Assembly: GCF_014201715.1 (NCBI RefSeq)
Contig: NZ_JACHFD010000006.1
Location: 1-46,413 of the forward strand
Length of the DNA: 46,413 nt
Origin: Haloferula luteola
GTDB lineage: Bacteria > Verrucomicrobiota > Verrucomicrobiia > Verrucomicrobiales > Akkermansiaceae
Direction of reading: 5' to 3'
Of the stretch, positions 9,531 to 18,000 are shown piece after piece. The notes beneath the pieces were generated by a model, which saw only the letters and a list, made by a program, of their open reading frames with translations, did not search any database and was not told where the DNA came from. Numbering within the stretch: position 1 is the stretch's first letter; each line of letters begins with the position of its first letter. The translations under genes and the position numbers were made by a program.

Positions 9531-10712
9531 ATGATCACCCTCTCCACGATGAATCCCAACTCGCTCTTTCTTTCGTGCCTCCTCCTCACAGGTGCTTCCA
9601 AGGGAGGGGAACTTCAACTTCAGGCGACCAATCCCCTCGCCATCGCTCGCAGCCGCGAAACTCTGGAGCTCACTGCCGCTCAACTCGCTCCTCTGGCCAC
9701 CGAGGATCTTCGGAAAATCCACATTCGTGACACCTCAGGACAAGAGATTCTCTGCCAGGCCGTCGACTCCGACTTCGATCCCTATCACACTCCCGATCGG
9801 GTCGTCTTTCAGGCAGACTTTGCACCCAGCGAAACCCTCAGTTTCACCATCTCTAGCGGCCCCAAACAGACTTTTCAAAAGAAAGACTTCAGAGTCTTTG
9901 GGCGCTTCAATCGCGAACGTTTCGATGACTTCGCCTGGGAGAACGACCGCATCGCCCATCGCACCTATGGCCAGGCCCTCGAAACTTGGGACGGCGAACC
10001 TCTTATCAGCAGCACCATCGATATCTGGTCGAAACGCACCGAGAAGCCGATCATCAACGATTGGTACCTGGCCGATGACTACCACGCGGACCACGGTGAA
10101 GGTGCCGACTTCTACTCTGCCGGTCTCAGTCGAGGTTGTGGCGCCCTGGGAATCTGGGCATCGGATCGGCTCTGGACCTCGCGCAACTTCACCGCATCCC
10201 GCGTTCTCGCGAACGGGCCGATCCGACTGATCTTCGAACTTGATTACGAACCATGGAGAATTGGAGGAACCGCTGTCAGCGAAGTGAAGCGAGTCACCCT
10301 TGATGCCGGCTCACAGCTTAACCATTTCCAAAGCACCTTCCACTCCCTCACTCGTCCTGACCAACCCGTGGAACTTACGGTAGGCATCGGGTTGCGAAAG
10401 ACTCCTGGAGACACTGCGGCGACCGATTCCGCCAAGGGATGGCTTTCACAATGGGAACCCGTATCCGGCAAAAATGGCATGCAGGGCCTCGCCGTCTGGC
10501 TCGATCCCGAAACCCTCACCGGACAAGCCGAAGACGAGCTCAATCGTCTCGTCCTCGCCAAACTCCCGTCCGATGGCACCCTCAATTACTGGAGTGGCTT
10601 CGCTTGGGACCGAGCCGGAATTATCACGGACTTCGCCGCCTGGCAGACCTACCTCAAAAACTTCGCTGCGTTCCAACAATCCCCCATCGAAGTGACCCTC
10701 ACGGCACCCTGA
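9531..10712 (+). CDS. DUF4861 family secreted protein
   Basis: About 393 residues with an N-terminal signal peptide (SLFLSCLLLTGAS). The body matches the DUF4861 pattern: an early segment on names and titles of the sugar-processing type (AIARSRETLEL), VFGRFNRERFDDFAWENDRIAHR, YGQALETW, SSTIDIWSKR, YHADHGEGADFYSAG and SRGCGALGIW. Family members often sit beside pectin and rhamnogalacturonan lyases or hydrolases in Bacteroidota. No reaction is established, and a beta-sandwich sugar-binding or lyase-accessory role is a guess. The start at 9531 is chosen because AAGGA lies 5 bases upstream; further upstream the frame reads back into the intergenic region. GH28 follows on the same strand after 195 bp, which supports a joint role in pectin use. 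Confidence 0.75.
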   Translation: MITLSTMNPNSLFLSCLLLTGASKGGELQLQATNPLAIARSRETLELTAAQLAPLATEDLRKIHIRDTSGQEILCQAVDSDFDPYHTPDRVVFQADFAPSETLSFTISSGPKQTFQKKDFRVFGRFNRERFDDFAWENDRIAHRTYGQALETWDGEPLISSTIDIWSKRTEKPIINDWYLADDYHADHGEGADFYSAGLSRGCGALGIWASDRLWTSRNFTASRVLANGPIRLIFELDYEPWRIGGTAVSEVKRVTLDAGSQLNHFQSTFHSLTRPDQPVELTVGIGLRKTPGDTAATDSAKGWLSQWEPVSGKNGMQGLAVWLDPETLTGQAEDELNRLVLAKLPSDGTLNYWSGFAWDRAGIITDFAAWQTYLKNFAAFQQSPIEVTLTAP

Positions 10713-10727
10713 ACCCGTGTAACTTAC

Positions 10728-10745
10728 TTATTTTAATAAAAATAA
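10728..10745. repeat. AT-only inverted repeat after the DUF4861 gene
   Basis: TTATTTT (10728-10734) and AAAATAA (10739-10745) form a perfect inverted repeat around AATA, in an otherwise GC-richer region, 15 bp after the DUF4861 stop. It lacks GC pairs, so it is a poor terminator. It could be an AT-rich operator or upstream promoter element for the GH28 gene. Confidence 0.3.
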
Positions 10746-10907
10746 CGAAAGCCATGGTTGCCGACCGGTTTCCTTCAATCATGACGTTGCCGCCCGCCGC
10801 ACGTGACCTCGTCCGATCGATACCCCATCGGGCACATGGTTCCTTCTATCCTCCAATTGGGTTGGTTGGCGTCGACCCGAGACACCGATTGAATTGTCTC
10901 CTGACCC

Positions 10908-12494
10908 ATGAGACGACCCACGATTTTCCTGTGCCTTTTATCCTCTCTCTTCGCCACCGACTTCAATATTCGCGACCAAGGAGCTCAAGGCAACGGAATC
11001 ACCCTGGATACGGCTTTCATTCAGCAGGCCATTGATGCTGCCGCAGAAGCCGGCGGTGGAACCGTGCGATTTCCTGCTGGTACCTATCTGAGCTTCTCAT
11101 TGCAGCTCCGCAGCGACGTTCACTTGCAGTTCGATCCTGGGGCCACCTTACTCGCCGCTGATCCGGCTGATGGCCAAGGACGTTACGATGCACCCGAGCC
11201 GAATCCTTGGGATGCCTATCAGGATTTTGGGCACAGCCACTGGCAGAATAGCCTGATATGGGGCATCGATCTCGAAAACGTCTCCATCACCGGTCCCGGA
11301 AAAATCGACGGCAAGGGACTCTCACGGCGCAGCCCGGGTCCACGTCGACCCACGGAACACGGAGACTTTCCTCTATCGCTCGGTGACGACAGCGGCGCTG
11401 AAATAGCGGTGAATCCCGGCGGCGAGGAAGGCAACGGAGACATGGACGGATTGGGAACCAAAGCCATTGCCCTGAAAAACTGTCGCCATGTCACTCTCCG
11501 GGACCTGACGATCTTCAGAGCCGGACATTTTGCCCTGCTCGCCACCGGGATTGACGACCTGACCTTGGATAACCTCAAGGTCGACACCAATCGGGACGGT
11601 TTCGATATCGATAGTTGTCGACAGGTGCGAATCTCGAATTGCCTCGTCAACACGCCCAACGACGACGCCATCGTGCTCAAGAGCTCCTACGCTTTGGGAG
11701 AAAACCGGGTCACGGAGAACGTCACGATTACCAACTGCCAAGTCAGTGGCTTCGATCTTGGAACCATGCTCGACGGAACCTTTGGCCGCACGCAAACCGA
11801 AGCGCCGGACCGTGAAGGTGTGTGTGGCCGAATCAAGTTCGGCACCGAATCCAACGGAGGCTTTCGCAACATCGCGATCTCGAACATCACCATGGAACGT
11901 TGCCGCGGAATCGCTTTGGAAACGGTGGATGGAGGGTTCCTAGAGGACGTCACGATCACCAACGTGACCATGCGAGAGATCGTCAATGCGCCCCTTTTCC
12001 TGCGGCTCGGGGCCCGTTTGAGAGCCCCCGAAGGAACCCGCCCGGGCACCCTCAAACGCATTCGGATCTCTCACGTGAACGTCGAAGGCGCAGATCCTGA
12101 CTACGCTTCCATCATCGCCGGCACCGCCCATGATCCCATCGAAGATATCAGCCTCAGCCACATTCACATCCGCACTCGGGGCGGCGGCACTCTCGAACAA
12201 GCCGCTCGCGAGCTCCCCGACGTCGACGCAGCCTATCCGGAACCTTCGATGTTTGGCATCACGAACTGCCATGGGTTCTTGGTGCGCCACGTCCGGGGAA
12301 TCACTTTTCACGATGTTTCCGTGACCCCGGACCAACCCGACTTCCGCCCCCCCTTTCATTTGCACGATGTTCTGGGGGCGCGGTTTTTCGGAGTTCGCAG
12401 CTATCCAGCGGAGGACTTACCGGCACTTTCCACCCGCGGGGATGTCGAATTGCGGCAGTGGGAATGTGAGCCAAGCCTGGAGACAAGCCCATAG
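10908..12494 (+). CDS. Glycoside hydrolase family 28 (polygalacturonase-like)
   Basis: A 528-residue protein with a short signal peptide and a right-handed beta-helix of the GH28 type. It has the N-terminal pectate-lyase-like strand (NIRDQGAQGNG...D) and AIDAAAEAGGGTVRFPAGTY, then FENVSITG-like turns, NRDGFDID (about 228) and NDDAIVLKSS (about 251). These hold the three catalytic aspartates of GH28. The usual GHG segment is replaced by CGRIKFGTESNGGF (about 306), and the usual RIK site reads ALETVDGG. The family cleaves galacturonic-acid linkages in pectin, and this variant may act on a modified or rhamnogalacturonan-type substrate. No Shine-Dalgarno sequence precedes the ATG (upstream CTCCTGACCC). 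It is probably exported and works with the DUF4861 protein upstream. It ends 13 bp before the convergent PA14 gene. Confidence 0.86.
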   Translation: MRRPTIFLCLLSSLFATDFNIRDQGAQGNGITLDTAFIQQAIDAAAEAGGGTVRFPAGTYLSFSLQLRSDVHLQFDPGATLLAADPADGQGRYDAPEPNPWDAYQDFGHSHWQNSLIWGIDLENVSITGPGKIDGKGLSRRSPGPRRPTEHGDFPLSLGDDSGAEIAVNPGGEEGNGDMDGLGTKAIALKNCRHVTLRDLTIFRAGHFALLATGIDDLTLDNLKVDTNRDGFDIDSCRQVRISNCLVNTPNDDAIVLKSSYALGENRVTENVTITNCQVSGFDLGTMLDGTFGRTQTEAPDREGVCGRIKFGTESNGGFRNIAISNITMERCRGIALETVDGGFLEDVTITNVTMREIVNAPLFLRLGARLRAPEGTRPGTLKRIRISHVNVEGADPDYASIIAGTAHDPIEDISLSHIHIRTRGGGTLEQAARELPDVDAAYPEPSMFGITNCHGFLVRHVRGITFHDVSVTPDQPDFRPPFHLHDVLGARFFGVRSYPAEDLPALSTRGDVELRQWECEPSLETSP

Positions 12495-12507
12495 CTTCAG
12501 CGAAACA

Positions 12508-13704
12508 TCAACCTTGGGTCGGCCAAATGGACCAAGAGGTGTCCTGACCCAAGCTCGGAAGAATCGGCCCACGATCAGGCATTTCGCTGGGCAACATCTT
12601 GAACAGAGGAAGTTTGCGGGCTCCAAGAGCATCCTTCGCATACTCCGCGCCGTCCTTTTCAATCAGCAAATAGCCGCTGTAGTGCCCGCCGGGTCGCTCT
12701 CCTGTAAGAATCGCAAGCTCGATCGGGACTCCCTTTTTCACGGTCAGCCAACGACCCTCAAAAGTTTGCCATCCTCCAGGAGTGAATTCCTGCTGGAACG
12801 AATGCCGGCGCTCCGCACCTCGCAACGGGGATTTCAAGCTACCATCAAGCGCTTCACGACCATTGGCCAGAACCACCAGCACATCGTCCGCGAATCCCAC
12901 AAAACGGAATTTACCATCCTCCGGTGGAACCACCGAGCCCCGATAAATGATGCCCCAGCGGCGACCCTGCACCTTATCCCCAATCTCGAAAGCCTTGGGT
13001 GCTTCTGCCGCTTCGATCCGAGGAATGTAGAGCTGGGTCAGACGCAACTGACGCGGCGCGGCAAAAAACCCTGCCAAGGCGTCGCTGGCCAAGTTGCGGC
13101 GCACCGCACGGTTCATTTCCTCATCGTAGAGGTGATTGACGGGCGCCTCGATCTGGAAACTCCCGTCCTTCTCAAAATCTTGAGGTCGCATGTCCGTTGG
13201 CTTGCCTTGGGGGTCCTGCTTCAGGTCGTAGAAGGTACCTGCGAGACCCGGCCCATGGGGCGATCCAAACATCCCGCCCCCTCCACCACCCGCACCGCCA
13301 CCATCGGTGAACCCCCCGCTTCCCCAATCATCACCGAAGCCGGAACTCGCCCCGAAATCCTCCGAAATCTCGGCGTCAAATTCGGGCACCGGCACCGATG
13401 TGGGAGCCGCCACGTTCGCAGCAATCACTTTGGCGGCCGATGCAGACGAAGGCGAACTGGGCTTTTGTTGAACCCGGTTCGTCATTTTCTTCTGTTCGAC
13501 CGAATCTTCATTTGAGGTCGGCGTCGAATAACTCACCAACACCTCGACAGGTTGGATGAGAGGCCGGATGAAGATGAAACCGAGGATCAGCCCCACCAGC
13601 ACCAGCAGGAGGAAAGCCGCCACCATGGAGGTGATCGTCGCGTTGCGTTGTTGGGCGTGGAGCCGCTGTTGGGCTTCTTGTGTCAGTTCTGCGTGAAGGC
13701 TCAT
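12508..13704 (-). CDS. Membrane-anchored PA14-like domain protein with Gly-rich linker
   Basis: A 398-residue protein with a short basic, Gln-rich cytoplasmic start, one membrane helix (about 27-49), a Ser/Pro linker and a glycine-rich stretch (GGFTDGGGAGGGGGGMFG, about 130-147). The C-terminal 250 residues look like a PA14/GLEYA-type beta-sandwich: RRWGIIYRGSVVPPEDGKF, RFVGFADDVLVVLANG, GGWQTFEGRWLTVKKG and PIELAILTGERPGG. Such proteins are common in Verrucomicrobiota and are presumed to bind carbohydrate outside the membrane; no target is known. It lies 101 bp downstream of the siroheme decarboxylase gene on the same strand. No Shine-Dalgarno sequence is seen. The domain label is by eye. 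Confidence 0.6.
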   Translation of the reverse strand: MSLHAELTQEAQQRLHAQQRNATITSMVAAFLLLVLVGLILGFIFIRPLIQPVEVLVSYSTPTSNEDSVEQKKMTNRVQQKPSSPSSASAAKVIAANVAAPTSVPVPEFDAEISEDFGASSGFGDDWGSGGFTDGGGAGGGGGGMFGSPHGPGLAGTFYDLKQDPQGKPTDMRPQDFEKDGSFQIEAPVNHLYDEEMNRAVRRNLASDALAGFFAAPRQLRLTQLYIPRIEAAEAPKAFEIGDKVQGRRWGIIYRGSVVPPEDGKFRFVGFADDVLVVLANGREALDGSLKSPLRGAERRHSFQQEFTPGGWQTFEGRWLTVKKGVPIELAILTGERPGGHYSGYLLIEKDGAEYAKDALGARKLPLFKMLPSEMPDRGPILPSLGQDTSWSIWPTQG

Positions 13705-13805
13705 GAAGAAATTTGGGGTTTCTTATCGGAGTGTCTCCCTCCAACCCGTAAGAAACCTTTCTTCTTAGACCTTTTTGCTTACCTCATTGGAGGAATTTCA
13801 CCTCC

Positions 13806-14849
13806 TCAAAGCCGATCCGCCTCCCACCTGATCTCAGCGTCGGTGAAATAACGGACTCTGACTTTTTTGAACTCCTTGGTTGAGAACAGGGATTGCCGAT
13901 GGACGATCCCCGTGGCTTCGGCGATCGCCGCCAGAACCTTTTCACAATCTTCGGCGGATTTTCCATGGACCATCGTGAAAAGATTGAAGGGCCAATCAGG
14001 ATAACTGGGTCGCTCATAGCAATGGCTCACCGCGCGGAAGCTCGCCATCTCCTCACCCATTCGTCGCAAAGCTTCCGGATCCCCTTGCGGCCCAGCCCAG
14101 ACGCCCATCGCATTGGCCCCAAAACCGGCGCGCCGGTGATGCAGCACGGCCGCAAAACGCCGCTCTCTTCCTGACGCCAGAAACGCCGATTGCATGTCAC
14201 AGAGCTTTGAAAAGGAACAGCCCAGCAATTTCGCCATCTCCACAAAGGGCTCAGGCACCAAATCGAGATCCTCTTGCAAATGCCGCACCGCCAAAATCTC
14301 GTCGTCCGTCAGCGGCTCCACGGCCTGTCGGTTGGCCTCGCTGTATTTCGGATGCTCACGGTCGGTCGCCTGCCCCCTCCCCTCGGTGTCAAATCGCACC
14401 CCTATCTTGAACAAGTTCAGGGTCGGCAACAACCGCGTCGACTCTGCCCCAGAGGTTCGGTGAAGGCATTCCACCGTCCCCTCCAACCCCAAGCGGCTCG
14501 TGGGGGGCACCGCCACCGTATACCACACATTGAATTCATGATTTCTCAGGTAGTTGTGACTGACCCCTGGATGTCCATTGATCTCCGCAACCGCTCGCTC
14601 CAAGCGATCTTCCGGAACCTTCGCCGCCACCAAACTCGAGGCATATCCAAGACTTCGAGTATCGAAAATCGCGCTCACCTGTCGTACCACTCGATCTGCC
14701 TTCCATTGCCTAAGGGTCGCCATCACCTCATCCTCAGAAAGACCGCAACGCTCCCCCAACTCCCGAAAAGGTCGCTCTACAAATGGAATGCCTTCCTGGA
14801 TCAACCCCAGCAGGGCCACAGAACCGGAAAGTGGAGAAGAATCAGCCAT
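13806..14849 (-). CDS. Siroheme decarboxylase, fused AhbA-AhbB (NirDL-like)
   Basis: About 347 residues made of two copies of an AsnC/Lrp-like unit, each with a winged helix and a ferredoxin-like domain. Copy 1 has LRQWKADRVVRQVSAIFD and HNYLRNHEFNVWYTV (about 97). Copy 2 has MQSAFLASGRERRFAAVLHH and HCYERPSYPDWPFNLFTM (about 273). These motifs are those of siroheme decarboxylase, which removes two acetate carboxyls from siroheme to give didecarboxysiroheme for alternative heme b synthesis or for heme d1 of nitrite reductase. It is a catalyst, not a transcription factor, despite the Lrp-like fold. The start at 14849 follows a G-run; an ATG at 14921 is possible. No other ahb or nir gene is nearby, so the pathway cannot be told from this window. 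Confidence 0.87.
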   Translation of the reverse strand: MADSSPLSGSVALLGLIQEGIPFVERPFRELGERCGLSEDEVMATLRQWKADRVVRQVSAIFDTRSLGYASSLVAAKVPEDRLERAVAEINGHPGVSHNYLRNHEFNVWYTVAVPPTSRLGLEGTVECLHRTSGAESTRLLPTLNLFKIGVRFDTEGRGQATDREHPKYSEANRQAVEPLTDDEILAVRHLQEDLDLVPEPFVEMAKLLGCSFSKLCDMQSAFLASGRERRFAAVLHHRRAGFGANAMGVWAGPQGDPEALRRMGEEMASFRAVSHCYERPSYPDWPFNLFTMVHGKSAEDCEKVLAAIAEATGIVHRQSLFSTKEFKKVRVRYFTDAEIRWEADRL

Positions 14850-15019
14850 CCCCCCCAAAAAGCCGCGTCCTCCGATCTGCGTCTCAGCAAAAACTGCCGG
14901 AATCCGGGCAACAATTCGCATCCCTCATGAGTGCTGAAGAGACCCGATCTCAATAGTCAACTTATTTGAAATGATCGTCCTTTCCTCACCCCCAAAGATT
15001 TCGGTAGTTCCTTCCCACC

Positions 15020-18000
15020 ATGCGGTTGTCTATCCGAGCCAAGAGCCTCTCCGGCCTCCTCCCGATTCTCGCAAGTGCACCCCTGTACTCCGAAGAGCCT
15101 GCAGTGCGGATCAATGAATTCCTGGCCTCGAATCAAAGCATCCAACCCGACAACGCTGATTTCGACGACTACTCGGACTGGATCGAGCTTCACAATCCAG
15201 GAAACGCCGAAGTCGCCCTCGACAACTTCTACCTGACCGACGATCTCGGCGCACCGACTCAATGGCGATTCCCAGCGGGCACAAGCATCGCTGCCGGTGG
15301 ATTTCTCGTCGTTCGCGCCGATGGTTTTGACGCTGGCCCAGGTGAGACCCATCTCCGCGGTTACTATCCTTGGGGTAGCACCTTCACCACCCGCCGCCAC
15401 CATGCCTCTTTCAAGCTCAGCGCCGACGGGGAAGCCATCGGCCTCTATCGACTGGATTCCCCACCCACCGAAGAAACCCTCATCTCTCGCCACGCGATTT
15501 GGAGCTATCGCGACCTCGGAACCGATCCGGGAGCGGGCTGGACGGGCCCCGGATACGACGACGACCTCTGGAGCAGCGGAACGGCCCCCCTTGGATACGG
15601 CGACTCTTGGGTCACGACGCTCGTAAGCTACGGCGCTGACAGCAGCTCTAAATTCGCCACCACTTACTACCGGCGTCATTTTTCCATCACTGATCCAGCT
15701 GCCATTTCCCGGCTCTCCCTCTCCATCATGGCTGACGATGCGGCCGTCGTTTATCTCAACGGAATCGAAGTCGCTCGACTCCGCATGCCGCAGGGAACTC
15801 CCTCCCACGATCAATACTCGGGGACTCTGGCACCGACGGAAAACATCTACGAAGAACTCGAACTCGCCGGCCTTCCACTGGTTGCTGGAGACAATGTGGT
15901 GGCTGTCGAGGTGCACCAAGAGTCACCCACCAGCAGCGACACCAGCTTCGATCTTGAAATGACTGCCGACGTCCTCACCGCACCCGCCGTCGAGGTCGAC
16001 TCAGTTTCCTTTGGACCACAGACCACCGATGTCTCTCAAGGCCGCGACTCGAGCGATCAATGGGTCTTCTTTGGAACCCCGACCCCAGGCGCCCCCAATC
16101 TTAGCTCAGCACTCGTTGAACCAATCGAAATGAGTCCCGAACCCACCGCTTCGATGCCGAGCGGCTTCTACGAAACCAGCCTCACCGTCGAACTCGGCGG
16201 AACGCCCTCGGGATCCATTCACTTCACGCTCGATGGGTCCGATCCCGGACCTACCTCGCCCATTTACGCCACGCCTTTAGAGCTCACAACCACCAGCATC
16301 CTCCGGTCGCGAGTGATCGAGGAAGGCAAGATTCCTGGACCCATCCTCACCCGCTCCTATTTTCTGGGATCTGATGCCGACCCTCAACTTCCTGTCGTCT
16401 CTTTCGTCGCCGATCCTGCGACGCTGTTTGACGACGACATCGGCATCTATGCAAACAGCAGCCCCTACCCCTTCAAAGGTCGTGAAATACCCTTGAGGCT
16501 GGAATTTTTCGAGGCCGATCGACAACCCGCTTTCGCCGTCAACGCCGGCACTCGCATCGCAGGTGAGAACATTTGGCTGAAGGCCCAAAAGCCCTTCAAT
16601 GTCTACTGCCGAGGAAAATATGGTGACGACGCCATTTCATACGCGCTCTTCCCCGGTGAACCTTCTGCCACCATCGGAGAATTCAATCTCCGCAACGGCG
16701 GAGACGACTGGGAGGAAACCCTGCTTCGCGATGCGATGATGCCCTCAATGCTGAGCGGACAAATGGACGCCAGCTACTACACCTACCGCCCATGCGTTCT
16801 CTACCTGAATGGAGAATTTTGGGGAATCTACAACATTCGCAAACGGCTCGATTCGACCGCCTTTGCGACAGAGCACCACCTCAGTGCGGACGACTACGAC
16901 CTCGTCCAATATGCCCATGACGAAAACGGGGTCACCCGTCTCACCGCCGATACCGGCAGCACGGATCGCTATCAGTCCCTCCTCGATCTCGTGACCACCC
17001 AAGACCCCGCCGACTCTGAAGTCTGGGCCCAGATCGAATCTCAGGTGAACATCGATTCGTTCATCGACTATGTGATCGCCACGGATTTCGCAGTGAATAC
17101 CAGTTGGTCCCACAATCGAGAATTCTGGAAGGGCCATTCGGCCAATTCTCGGTGGGAGTGGATCATCAACGATTTCGATCGAGGCTTCGACACCGCCAAC
17201 CTCTCCGGTTCCCTCATCGACAACTTTCTCTCCAGCGATCCCCTCTTTTCCCGCCTGGCACGCCAACCGGCGTATGTCGATCGATTGATCCAGCGCTACG
17301 CAGCCCACCTCGGCAGCACCTTTTTGCCAGACCGCTTCGATGCCATTCTCGACGATCTCTCCTCCGCACAAGAAGGTGAACTCGATCGTCACATCGACCG
17401 CTGGAGCGCCGAAGGCGGTATCGCCAGCCGAAGCTCCCGACAGGATCAGCTTGATGAAATCAAACAATTCGTTCGCGACCGTCCAGGTTACGCACTCGAC
17501 CGACTTGAACTCGAATTGGGGCTCAATCGCGATCCCGCATCCCTCACCTTTGGTGTCGTCCCCACCCTTGCAGGCACCTTGCGAATTGCGGGAGTTCCCA
17601 TGCGTCCCGCGATGGAAGGAACCGTCGAACTTTTTCAAGGTACACCCGTCGAGTTCACAGCGCAGGCCGCGCCCGGGTATCGCTTCGTCGCTTGGCGCGA
17701 TGGCTCGACGGACCCCATCCGCACCCTTTCGCTTACAGGCGCCACCACCCTGACCGCTCAATTCGAAGAGGGCGCCGAGACGGTCCTCCCCCTGCGGGTC
17801 GACTCCGATCTCCATCTCACTGAGAACGACTCACCTTATGTCGTCGACGGCAACTTGATCGTCACCTCATCTGCCACCCTCACCATCGATCCCGGCGTCA
17901 CTCTCCTTTTCACAGCGGGGTCCTCCATCCTTGTTCACGGCACCCTACTCGCCAATGGCACCGAAGCCGCCCCGATCGACTTCCAACCTCGCGATTCCGC

